From: Litoditis marina
Taxonomy: Eukaryota; Nematoda; Chromadorea; Rhabditida; Rhabditidae
Direction: 5' to 3'
Assembly (NCBI GenBank): GCA_964036275.1
Contig: OZ038439.1
Location: forward strand, 5,906,169-5,970,168
Length of the DNA: 64,000 nt
In this document: positions 24,242 through 35,778 of the stretch, one piece after another
Position numbering within the stretch: position 1 is the first letter of the stretch
Layout: each line of letters starts with the position of its first letter
Notes under the pieces: model-generated
Told to the model about the DNA's origin: nothing
Database searches by the model: none
Seen by the model: the letters and a program-made list of their open reading frames with translations, nothing else
Translations under genes and position numbers: made by a program

Positions 24242-27200
24242 ATGGTTGGAAAGGCTAGCAAGAAAGTGGCAAAGATTGTCCCCGTAGAGGAGGTGAAGGA
24301 GGATTCAGAAGAGAAGAAGGACGTGAAGGGACAGGAGACGCAGGAGAGGAGAGAAAGCGATGCGAAGAAGGTGGCCGGCATCAAGGATCAGGTGAGAGAG
24401 AGATACAGAAAAATTCAATTTCATCATTTTTCCCATTCAGGCAGCTTTCAGATGTTTTCACTTGAATTATATTCATTCTGAGGCGATTATACAAAACACA
24501 CAGTTCTAGTTCGAAATATTAAAAAAAATCTAGAAATCAGAGAACTCGGAAGAAATTTGTGAGCATAGGTAGCACACTCCAGTAACATTGTCCGAATAGC
24601 CAAAATAATTCGGAAAACGTGCTCCTATTCTGACAATAACGGGGCAATTTCCTATTATAAATTTACATATTACATCCTTGATTTATTGAAAAAGACATTT
24701 TACTGATGTGTGTTTTGTGATAGTTTACATACTTGTACTTGGCTGCGTTATATGGTTCTAGTATCATCAACGTTTTCCTCCAAATATTGTTTTTGAATAA
24801 TAACACTTTTTTCTCAATCTCTCCAAATCAGTATCTCGGTCTATGAGACAACAATCAGGCATTATCTTGGTTTTGGTATAAGGCAACAGCTTGATATATA
24901 ATCTACTTGCTTTGCAGTCGCGTGTGGCCCTGGCTGCGCTTCGCAAGTATTTCGCGGATCGCGGAGGCAAATCTCTGTTCCCTGACATCGATCACTCGTT
25001 GAATCTGTCCGTTGTTTACAAGAAGCCAGCGATGGTCACCGACAGACTTAGGGCCAAGATGTGGGTTGTTACCAGAAGCTATTGGGTTTATGATATTATG
25101 ACAGGTTGACAGGGTTGAGTTCGTCTTGAGGAGTTTCTCATTTAATGTCATGCGATATCACTTTGATAGTTGGCTGTGTGCATACCCCAGTAAACTTGTC
25201 GGAACGGTCATAAAAACTCTAAAACGGGCTACTTTTTTTTCCAAAAACAAGAAAATTTATCTATTTCTTGGCGCAAATTCATTAATTTTCATGTGTTTGA
25301 CTCCGGAAAATGTATTTCTTTTTGTCGAATAGTCTCAGTTCTCATTCGATTTTTTGGATTTGGATTTTAGAGTTGGATTTTTTGATAAGAAAGTTGATAC
25401 TACCGTTCATCGATCTAGTTATTGATTTATTGATTGCAGCCTGCTGCCCCACTCGTCGCGTACCATCAGCAACACGTCGGTGTGTATCTTCATGCCCGAT
25501 CTGGATCAGACCGAGAAGGGAAGGGTACGTTGATATTTGCATTATTGATTAGTTCTCCTTTCATATACCATAAGTGAGCGGAGGAAACATCAGAACTGTT
25601 TAATATCAGTTAATATCAGTGGAGTTGTTACACGCATGAGTTGAGAATGGCCTACAGCAGCAAGTTTATCTTATTTCTCGGTTCTTACTATTTTTCACTC
25701 GCAAACGTGAACATACTTCATTCCATACTGTGTTCGTTTCGTGGGCATTGTCAATGTGTAGAAAGTGTTGGTTGTTGGTATAAAATAGGGATTTCTCCAT
25801 ATAAGACGATTTGGCGTTCCTGTTACAATTCAGCATGGAACCGTATCGGAATGAAACCGTTTTTCCGCATATGTTGACAGTGTTGGTATTGCAGACGGAT
25901 CCCGATGTGGACAAGCAGGCGAGACAGTGGGCCGAGCAGATCGAGAAGGATCACGGACTCACCGGAAAACACTACGCCAAGGTCGGTTGAAACAGCGTAT
26001 GGGGGCCCTGAAGTAACTCCATAGTCCATATAGCCGCAAAAAATTCAAGAAACGGACTACTTTTTGGGTTAAATCGTCCATTTCTATGCGAAATCAGGTA
26101 CATCAACCTATTCGGATGGAAAAACGTGCTCCTTTTTGTCGAGTAGTCTGACCTTGTACGGGTAACTCACTGATCAAGAAGATTTTGTGAATTCAGGTCC
26201 CATTAGTTGGGAAAACTGGTATTTGGTATTTCCCCTGGGAACCTTGAAACACGAACTACCCCTTTACCATATGCCAGAACCAGCCCCGCATTGAGAGAGA
26301 AAGCTTTAGGAAGCATTTTAGGAAAACATTTAAGTTATTTAAATTGCTGTCCACAGAGAGCGGCTTCTTCAATATAATCAAATCGTATTCAAAACATAGT
26401 AACCATATTCATCATAGTTGTCATTCAGTTGATGACGAAGCGTCAGTTGGAGCGAGAGTGTCATTCGTACCGCGAGCGTCGTGCACTGGCCTCCCTCTAT
26501 GACGTGTTTCTGGTGGATGCGAGATGCGCGAAGAGTGTCAACACATTCCTCGGAAAAGAGTTCCACAGGGTACACAAGTGAGTTTTGATTGTAATATTTA
26601 TTATGAATGAATAATATTTATTTTGGTGAGGATTAGTTTGCGGCCGAAACATAGCTGACAAAGAATAGTGATTCAACACCTTTCTTGTATTGTTCATTCA
26701 TTATTTACAACTGAGCTGGTTGGAGAAAGTAGAATTTTGTGAGATCCTAGTTGTGTTCATTACTAGGAGAGGAGCTTTTTGGGCTTTGCTGGCTGAACAT
26801 TTACAGTAGGACCCATTGTTTACGAGAAGCACGAGTGTGTTGGTTTGCGAGAATAAGTTTGTAACCGAAAAAGCATAGCTGACCAAAACCACCGATTGAA
26901 ACTAGTCACTGAGTCTGAGATCAACGTGTGGGGTGTGGCTTTGATCCATGAGATTTGTGAATTGACTTGATTGCAGGATTCCTCTTTGGTTCGAGTACTC
27001 GAAGCCGCTCTCTACTGCCATCAATGAGGCGTTGAGCACTGTCACCTTCCCACTCAACAGATACATGACCAGATCGTTAGTTCTTTTCGGGTGGTATTCT
27101 TTGGGGAGAAGTTTTTCTCAGTTTCTGATCGGGTTTGAGTTTTGTTGATGGTTTTGCTTTGAAATATTAGTAAAACTTTATTGGTCTCGAAATGTTGTGT

Positions 27201-29757
27201 AGTTGTGTTCAAGTTCGCTATGAACACTCGCCTTCAAATTGTAGGGTAATACTTATTTATTATAGTACAATTACGTATATATTTTAGCTGAATCTAATTT
27301 TGTTACTGTTTTCAGTTGTGTTTCCGTGGGTCATCTGGGCCAGGAATCAGCTGATTTGGCCGGCAACCTGGACACGGTTAGTGCCTGTGGGAAGAAAGAG
27401 GGAGGGGAACGGGCCAGATGCGGGCATTGTGCCTCTTTGTTGGGCAGGTGGCGGGCACTGTGTACGCAGGCAGCAGACACTGTGTCTGTTTCCTGCCAGA
27501 GTGAAGCTACTCTGTAGTTTCTAGCCCAGCACTCTGCACGTGATACGAACCCAGTGCCCGCACCCTGCCCTCTGGTTCCCCTCTCTTGGCCGGTCTGTCG
27601 GGCGGCGTTTTCCCAATAGGGGAGAACCCCGTCCAAGTGAGAGTATCTATTAGGCCGCGCGCAAATCATAGTAGTTTAGTCAGTTTAAGTCTATTTACAG
27701 TGTTTATTATAGTCGCGATTTGCTCAGTAGGGGTTTTAATATTACGTAACAACATTTCAGCGGTTTATAATTTTAGGGATGATTCAAATTTTTCAGAAAT
27801 TGATTAGGTGTTAATGTAAATAAAGAAGTAGGATCCTATATTGGGTGTCTGTTTAGGTGTTGGACAGTGTGGTGGCGGTGTGTCCCGGAGGACTAATCAA
27901 TATCCGCAGTATCTATCTGCAGCCGACTGGCTCCAAGCCAAGTCTCCCCATCTATGTGGACGAGGGTTGGTACACAGCTTTCCATACGTAAATTACCCCT
28001 CACTTTCGATATTGACTGATGCTTACTTTTGCCATATTTTGAGCGACTCATAGTCACTTTCGGGCTCACCTATGTCTAAGAAACCAGGAGTGGTGACGAA
28101 AATACGCCATTTTTAGTTGCACACGCTCACTTCTTGGTGTTGCTGATGCTCACTTTTTTCGACCTGGTGTGAAACTATTTTACGTATGCAGCTTTCAGTC
28201 TCAGTATTCTAATCACTTTGGCATTCTACCAATATTTCGAAATAGACTTCTATAATCTCTAACTTTTGGCACTTACTTTGTTTCTCGGCCATGTAGTGTT
28301 ATTGTGAGACCTAGAACCTAGTCCGCGTTATGCAATTTTGCTGAATTACTTCATTTAGTGGTTTAAGTTCAAAAAAGTATTAGGACTTTTGCCTTGTAAT
28401 GGCAGACTCTATTTTCAAAAATCGGAATGGAAGTATTATTCGTGTTGTTTTTCATGTTTATAGTTCAAATTCCTAATACATTGTATTGAAGGAGCCGCCT
28501 CGGCCGTGCAATTGGCGTCGGACAAGAACGAGATTCGTCGCAGCGAGCAGAAGATCACCGACGAGTGCAGTACATTGCCCGACGGACTCAAGGTGAGTGT
28601 CTTTTTCCTTTACTTTTTTTGTTACAAACACAAATAAAACCAGCTGGCTGCTTCAGTCAACTAGGATGTGAACCACACTAGAATTCAAACCTAAAACCTT
28701 CCATATTAAACTACAGATACGAGGATACTTCTGTACGTTACATCGTACATTTATTTTCAGTATGTGTTAATTCAGTACGTAGGTCGCTTTGGGAATAGTG
28801 ATTGTGCAAGCTCTTCGTTATGGGAAAGTAAAAAGGTGAAGGTAAACTATCTGTTATATTTTCAGTTGGAAGTTCGCAAGAACGGAAAGCTGCGTGTGTT
28901 GCGCGATGAGGACAACCACGGAATCCACTACCCAACTGGTTGGTTTTGTATTTCTCGCCCTCCGATCATGAATCCGTAAATTCTTTCACAGTCACTGCCG
29001 GCGCCGGGTGCGAAATTACACCTCGAACCCTCGTAATCTCTTTCAGCGTTGTGTTCAGCTAGATCTTTTAAATTAAGTGTTTCCTCTTATAATACGGACT
29101 ACGCTGTGTACTTCACTCCTCTCTGAGAAAACTTTGACCATGACATGCGTAACCCCCCCCCCCCCCATTTTTTTGCCATGGCGAAACTATGAATTTGGGC
29201 TTGTCGTGGTCAAAAGCGGAAGACATCCACTAGTTGGAAGCAATAATGCACGCATGGTCCAACAGTTTTCGGTGTTACTGCTTGTTCTAACAATCGTTTT
29301 CAGTGAACGACGAATGGGATGAGCGTGACATCACAAAGCCGACCATCGACCCAACCAAGTTGGAGAAGAAGAGAAAGAACAAGGTCAAGAAGAATGTGAG
29401 TTACTTTGTTCTTAGTTTACCGTTTATTTTCTAGAAACGAACATTTAAAGAACTTCCCGCCTCCCGGAAGCTAATACAAATATCGTCGTAGGCTGTGACT
29501 GTGAAACAATGGAAGGTTTTCATCAATTCGATCTCTTCCGATAATCTGAGGTTTTGTAGGGGAAAGTCAATTTCGTTATTTGTAGTTTGGTGCTCTTATA
29601 TATCGAAAACTGAAGTGTAAATCGGGTCATTGGTTTGAGGAAGGTATATTCATTATGAGCAACCATGTTGATGTTGCAGAGAAAGCGTGTTGCGGAGCGT
29701 CTTCTGAAGTCTGGAGAAAGCGTGAAGGTCGTCCCGGCAAAGAAGGCCAAGGCATAG
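24242..29757 (+). CDS. Ribosomal L1 domain protein, RSL1D1-like nucleolar factor
   Basis: Twelve exons join in phase to give 408 aa: 24242-24391, 24918-25060, 25440-25524, 25895-25981, 26429-26577, 26977-27075, 27316-27376, 27857-27965, 28492-28592, 28866-28938, 29304-29395 and 29680-29757. The N-terminus is Lys/Glu-rich. A ribosomal L1p/L10e-type domain follows at about residues 50-290, with KGRTDPDVDKQARQWAE, LVDARCAKSVNTFLGKEF and a V-x-VGHLGQ block, the family signature region. The C-terminus is a basic nucleolar-type tail (KLEKKRKNKVKKN, VPAKKAKA). Relatives such as human RSL1D1 and yeast Cic1/Utp30 act in the nucleolus in ribosome biogenesis. The start lies 165 bp after the SDE2 stop, with an acceptor at 24232, so it is the likely third operon gene. 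Intron 27377-27856 holds an odd GC-rich insert. The acceptor at 28491 (TTGAAG) is atypical. Confidence 0.88.
27377..27856. other. GC-rich insert in an RSL1D1-like intron
   Basis: The first 270 bp of this intron are unusually GC-rich (GTGGCGGGCACTG, CAGTGCCCGCACCC form an inverted pair). The rest is AT-rich and has an AATAAA at 27819. It could be a solo LTR or another inserted element, but I found no clear target-site duplication or TG...CA pair. The long open frames in it are on shifting strands and not convincing. Confidence 0.4.
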
Positions 29758-29959
29758 TGGATATGACGTCATCAATTGGTTATTATTCTCGTTCTGACAT
29801 GTTATGGTTGACTAATTCTACTGTTTGTTATTGCCCTATCTTGTTGATGTTTCATATTTGTGTTTTGTTTGTTCCTCGTTGTGAGAAAATGAATTTGTTA
29901 TGAGTGTACTTGATGCTGTTGGAAAAGTTGCAGTTTGCGGAAAGCTATCCCAAAAATCG

Positions 29960-30500
29960 TCAAACTAATCACTCGTTGTCGATGTCGAAAGAAGGTAATC
30001 GCGCGCAGCGCGAAGCGCTGTGCGAGATTTGTCTTTGGTCCGGCTAATGCGCGCTTCCGTTTTTTTTAGTTTCTCCTCAAAAAGGCTGAAATTTGCAAAA
30101 CAAAGTTTTTATTGATGTACTTGTTTTCTATAGCTAATTCCCTAACCGTGTTTCAAATTTGAGCGAAATCGGTTAAGTTTGAGCCAAGTTATGACCTCAT
30201 GCGCTTCATCAAGAGCGCCAACTTCCGTCGTGTGTGGGTGGGTGGGTGGGTTGTGACAAGAAAAGTAAACCCAGTTCAAGAGTTTCTACTCAACCGAATT
30301 CGTTGAAAATTGTGGAAGACATGTAATACCTACTCAAACACTCGCGGAGCAAAAAAAATTCAAGAAAAAATTGTTTTACTCAAAGTTATAGACATTTTTC
30401 GAACGTGTCTGCGTCTCTCCATTTAGCACGCTCTCTCACTCTCTCTGGTCCGGTCGACAACTCAAACTGTATTGTAACTTAGAGTAACATTTACCGATTT
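29960..30500. repeat. Dispersed repeat start with GC-rich palindrome
   Basis: ATCGCGCGCAGCGCGAAGCG at 29998 is found inverted at about 43057-43078. The block AAATCGGTTAAGTTTGAGCC (30168) recurs at 68-87 in altered form. These are ends or middles of one or more repeat families. No gene seen between the RSL1D1-like stop (29757) and the right inverted arm. Confidence 0.55.
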
Positions 30501-30554
30501 GCTCGAAAATTGAAATATGATGCCATCGTGACTTTTATTTGAGTATGAAGTATT

Positions 30555-31640
30555 CTATTCGTGACGTCCTTCAGGATTCTGGAGACCGGATGACGTCATT
30601 TTTGAAAAGTGCAAAGTTGACGTCACATATATTTTCAAATGATGATAATATCTTAGAAAGGGTCAATCAACGGAGAAACTCAATCTGAGAGTGATGTATT
30701 CTGGGATTCTGGAGACCAGATGACGTCGATTTTGAAAAGTGCAAAGTTGACGTCACATATATTTTTAAACGATGGTAATATCTTAGAAAGGGTCAATTAA
30801 CGGTGAAACTCAATCTGAGAGTGATTTATTCTGGGATTCTGGAGACCAGATGACGTCGATTTTGAAAAGTGCAAAGTTGACGTCACATATATTTTTAAAC
30901 GATGGTAATATCTTAGAAAGGGTCAATTAACGGTGAAACTCAATCTGAGAGTGATTTATTCTGGGATTCTGGAGACCAGATGACGTCGATTTTCAAAAGT
31001 GCAAAGTTGACGTCACATATATTTTTAAACGATGGTAATATCTTAGAAAGGGTCAATTAACGGTGAAACTCAATCTGAGAGTGATGTATTCTGGGATTCT
31101 GGAGACCAGATGACGTCGATTTTGAAAAGTGCAAAGTTGACGTCACATATATTTTTAAACGATGGTAATATCTTAGAAAGGGTCAATTAACGGTGAAACT
31201 CAATCTGAGAGTGATTTATTCTGGGATTCTGGAGACCAGATGACGTCGATTTTGAAAAGTGCAAAGTTGACGTCACATATATTTTTAAAAGATGGTAATA
31301 TCTTAGAAAGGGTCAATTAACGGTGAAACTCAATCTGAGAGTGATGTATTCTGGGATTCTGGAGACCAGATGAAGTTGATTTAGAAAAGTACAAAGTTGA
31401 CGTCACATATATTTTCAAATGCTGAAAATATCTTAAAAATGGTATATTAACGACAAAACTTCATGTAAATATGACTTATTCTGGAAATCAGAAGGCCAGA
31501 TGACGTCAACTCTCAAAAAATTGACGTGAAATATGTTTTCGAATGCTGAAAGTTTCTTAGAAATGGTCAATTTACGATGAAACTTCATTCAAATATGACG
31601 TATTCTGGGATTCTGAAGGGCAGAGGGCAGAAAGTAAGTT
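30555..31640. repeat. 130-bp satellite with paired TGACGTC motifs
   Basis: About eight to nine units start with GGATTCTGGAGACCAGATG at a 130-bp step (30703, 30833, 30963, 31093, 31223, 31353). The central six are nearly identical and the outer units have decayed. Each unit has GATGACGTCGATT and TTGACGTCACAT, the latter a perfect CRE-like TGACGTCA. There are no spacers of CRISPR type and no coding potential. Confidence 0.95.
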
Positions 31641-31786
31641 TTTAGAACTGCAATGTTGACGTCATATTTTTCTCAAATGATAGTAATACTCGGCAAGTGG
31701 TTCATTAAGAAAACAATTTTATCTGCACCATACAGATCAAACCACTTCTCTACATACCTACGGCATGTAAACAAAAAGAGAAAAAT

Positions 31787-32494
31787 TCATGAAAAAGTGG
31801 GGGCCCAACGACTGTGAGATTTGTCTTCTGCTGTGCGCCCCTTAGACAACTACTCTCAAATGGAGCAGCTACTGCTACAAAAACCGAAAAATACTCATGT
31901 ATAACTGTTAATTACAAAAATACAAAAGTCGTAAAATATTTTTTCAAACCTGTAAACTAGAATCTGTAAATAACCGAAAAATACTAATATACTCAAGTAT
32001 AACTGTTCATTACAAACATACAAAAGTCGTAAAATATTTTCTCAAACCTGTAAACTAGAATCTACAAATCACAGATGTTAACTCAACGTAGTCAATTATA
32101 GAGTTCCTGGTTTTGTGCACAATGGTTGGTGTTTTTGATCATTACTTCAATTCTAGGTGCTATAACGTTCGGCATATTATTCAACAGTTGTTCTCTCTTT
32201 CGCAGCTGTGACTTGTAGATTCTAGTTCACAGCTTTGAGAAAATATTTTACGACTTTTGTATGTTTGTAATGAACAGTTATACTTGAGTATATTAGTATT
32301 TTTCGGTTATTTACAGATTCTAGTTTACAGGTTTGAAAAAATATTTTACGACTTTTGTATTTTTGTAATTAACAGTTATACATGAGTATTTTTCGGTTTT
32401 TGTAGCAGTAGCTGCTCCATTTGAGAGTAGTTGTCTAAGGGGCGCACAGCAGAAGACAAATCTCACAGTCGTTGGGCCCCCACTTTTTCATGAA
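31787..32494. mobile_element. Long-TIR foldback element, 0.7 kb
   Basis: Left arm TCATGAAAAAGTGGGGGCCC returns inverted as GGGCCCCCACTTTTTCATGA. The arms are about 290 bp and nearly perfect, around a 120-bp centre. Within each arm a block of about 110 bp (CCGAAAAATACT to CTAGAATCT) is itself repeated twice. No transposase is visible, so it is a non-autonomous DNA element. Its termini resemble those of the element at 41.6 kb. Confidence 0.9.
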
Positions 32495-35028
32495 TCACAA
32501 TAGTCTTCGCCAAACCGACGTGAAGGTAGGTGAAAATCCTGAATGGCCCTCAAGTTCACAAGTAGTGAATAAAATGAACATTTGATTGTCGGAAGAGTTG
32601 AAAGTCTCTAGAAACATTATTGCCTCTGTACCTGAAGAGAAGAGGTGATCGAGTATAGTCCATATCATACGGACTGATAATTCTACGGTACTATAACTAT
32701 TAACAATGACTTTTCATGACATGAATGTAGTTAAAATGCATTGAACAACTTGAAGTAGTGCTGTAGAAGTCACAGTAGTAATGAGAACCAATATCTAAAT
32801 TGTTCCTAAACTCGGTCGCTAGCTTGAAAACTCTAAATTTGAGCGAAACTCATGCACTTGTTTCCAAACCATCTTATATATTGAAAATTCTTATGCAATA
32901 TGAACATCACTTTTTTGCAGTCGCTTTCAAATCTTTTGTCTTCTCTTCTATCGTTTGTTATTCCAATATTGGTATTTTTATAAATTTGATTATTGGAAAC
33001 AGAACATCAAGCAAAGTTTTTATGAACAAATTATGAGGACAATGACTAGTGAAAGAATAAATACATTCGTAAATCGAGCTTTTTAGAAAAAGAAATCGGA
33101 AATTTAAACGATTCACAATCCGCTTGGAATGATTAGATCTTGGTTCGGTTCGCCATTGAAGAAAATCGATTGATGACCTAAAACATAGAAGAAAAGTGAA
33201 CACAGTAACATTGGTGGATTAGGCATAAGTTTTGTACGGTATTTTTGTGAATGAATACTCGAATTCAGTCGCTGAATCCCAAATGTTCCGTACACGACAA
33301 ATCGTAGGAGAGAAACATGATTCCGGTATTTGCGGTTGCAAACAATTTTCAGAACTTAGCCTCGTTTCAAGTTCAACACGGCAGTAAAAAGGAAATACAG
33401 CCGATTTCAGCTTTTTGTGGCTGTTCGAATACCGAATATGAAAGATAAATAGTAGGTATTGATAACACATATATATATATATTTAATTGATAGACAAATA
33501 CTTGATATATATGTTCTAACTATTAATTATTAACTTATTGATTTATTGTTAGATAGTAGATAAATATTTATTTGTAGTTTGTACCTTGAACCGCAGCCAC
33601 GTAGTCTCTTTTTTCTCCGGGTGCTACTTTTTTTCTGCCTGTCAGTTGATTTTTCGACAACAAAGCAGCCTTGTTGACAGCGTACTGAAAACAAACAAAC
33701 ACATCAATACAACAAAAATACATACTTTACAAAATAGAAGCTACTTTTTTCAACATTTGGGAGAAACAACTTATTTATCCAATAACAATATGAACATGTT
33801 TGCGAACCTTGTTTCACGAACTTCGTAAACTCTGATCTACCACATAATCGATATAAAGCTCAAATAATCGATAACTCAGAACTGACATAGGGTATTCCTT
33901 TGGTGAACGACGCTTCGTGTTCCGCGGTCTGACTGAAGAGAAGCGGAGTGGTGAGGGACTCGGTGAGAGGTAGATCAAATAAGAGACTCAGAGAAAGACT
34001 GGTGAGTTTACGGGGAAAGTCCAGCGACCAGTCCACGTTTCCGCCGTTTCCCGCGTACGCAATCTCGATCTGAATAGTTATATCATGATTCACACCCTAA
34101 ATAAGTCGATAAAGACCTCATAGGTAAAGTTCACAAAATATCTCGCAGATGCTTAACCACGTGGTTTTTAGAAGAAAACTCACTATCTAGCAATTTCTGA
34201 AAATTCACGATTATCGTCACCTCTATTTCCAACCCGCCAAACTGTCAAAAGTGTGTAAACAGGTTTTAAATAAGTTTATTTTCTTTCTATCACTTGTCGT
34301 TGTAGTTTGATCTCACTATGGGTTACACGTGGTGTTAATTTTACTACAACTATATCGAACAGTTTCCAGTAAATTTACCAGGACATTTGTCAATTTCCAG
34401 TTTCCAGCCAGAGCTGACAGGTTCGAGACGCAGACTCTGATGCTGTCTGCGTCTCATCGACCTCCACACTCTCTCGCCTTCGTAGACTGTCTATTCATAC
34501 CTTCTTGTCCTTCATGAATATGACCGGTTCCATAATCATCGAGTCGGTTCCGATAAACTTGTCCAGTCGACCCCAAAAAGACATCAAATTGTTCATGTGA
34601 ATCACTCCTTTCTCCCCCACACGAATATCGATTGTAACATGGTAACATCCTCCAAACTACCGAAACTGAAAATCAACTATTTTCTCAAAATTTCCGAAGA
34701 AATTGAAGAAAAACAAAAAACAAACTCTGAAAAACCTGTATAGGGACTGAAATTAGATGAATTGTAGATTGAGAGCTGAAATGAACTCAAATCAACTTAT
34801 TTCTCGAAATATCTGATGGAATAGGAAATTGGCACTTTATTATAACACTTTTAGTCAGTCAGTGACAGTATATGAATTGTAGTTTGACCAGCGAGCACAG
34901 ATGAGGATCCATCGAAAAGGAACAAGATCAAGTTAGAGAAACGCTAGGTTAGTTCAACACTTACCGTAATTTTCTGCTGTTCAGTTACTTCTAGATTGAG
35001 AGGAGTTCCTTCGACATTGAAGGTCTAA

Positions 35029-35182
35029 GAGAGAGCGAGAGAGAGAGAGAGAGGGAATAGAGACATCGAGAATAAGAGAGAGAGAGAAATCGAGGGAGAG
35101 AGGGGACGAGAGAGAAAGAGAGAAATATGTGAAGATTAAAAAAAGAGATAGAGAGTTAGAGAAAGACTGTGTGTATAGAGAG
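35029..35182. repeat. GA microsatellite in the pseudogene intron
   Basis: A GAGAGA-rich run. The left-arm counterpart is a TC-rich run at 13115-13210. Both lie directly after the exon carrying the GGT nucleophile region. Confidence 0.85.
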
Positions 35183-35654
35183 ACGCAGACGAGTCCATTC
35201 CCCCACCTCGATCCAAGTGTTGCCACCGAAGAAATGGCAGTCTGTTCCACATGATCCACTATCGAAAAAAACGTTGCTGGTGGGGGCGTTTATCTAAAAA
35301 CTAATAATCAATAATCAATAAAATAACACAAAAATCGATATTTAGTAAGGAGAAATGTATATTTCTATGGATTGTGGAAATATGGAAGACCTACACTTAA
35401 TTTTGTTCTTTTATTTAATCAGATAAGAACCAAAGCTTCAAATCACTACAGTAAGAGTGTCAAAGAATAGAAATCAAATAATAAGGTGTACGTTTCGCAC
35501 CAAGTTGTTCAACTCACACGTCTTTTGAAGGGAAATTTCTTCTCTAATTGAATTTGGTCCAAACTGAAAACAAAAAACTACGAAATTTGGTTTTTTCAAC
35601 CAATCAATTTCATAGTCAGATTGAAGCTGGCATCATACTGTACATCTCAGTTCA

Positions 35655-35770
35655 TTCTTAAAGAAGGACGATTATGTGGTCCAATCGCAACGCTTTAGTC
35701 CTTTAAACTGCAATACATTTTTCAATTGCAGTTTAAAGGACCGTTGACACGGGGTTGGTCCGTCCTGATT
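35655..35770. mobile_element. Foldback element, family 3, second copy
   Basis: AAGAAGGACGATTATGTGGT, a hairpin around ATACATTTTTCAATTGCAG, then TTGGTCCGTCCTG. It lies in the intron of the GGT pseudogene and has no match at the corresponding left-arm intron. Confidence 0.7.
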
Positions 35771-35778
35771 TAATGGTA

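Larger units (their letters stand above)
16399..29757 (+). other. Probable three-gene trans-spliced operon
   Basis: The FLYWCH-like, SDE2 and RSL1D1-like genes lie on one strand. Stop-to-acceptor distances are about 224 bp (20532 to 20756) and 155 bp (24077 to 24232). Each downstream start is preceded by a T-rich tract and a splice acceptor within 0-10 nt of the ATG, with no promoter-sized gap. In Caenorhabditis this spacing marks operons whose downstream mRNAs receive the SL2 leader. The first gene has its own acceptor at 16398, which would be an SL1 site. The GGT-like gene ends 830 bp upstream, too far for me to include it with confidence. Confidence 0.7.

Noticed and set aside
27300..27669. 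Open frames on both strands in the GC-rich RSL1D1-like intron
   Set aside because: High GC removes stops in all frames; no domain, start or splice support.
30555..31640. CRISPR-like spaced repeats
   Set aside because: Units are contiguous 130-bp satellites in a eukaryotic sequence, with no unique spacers and no cas genes.
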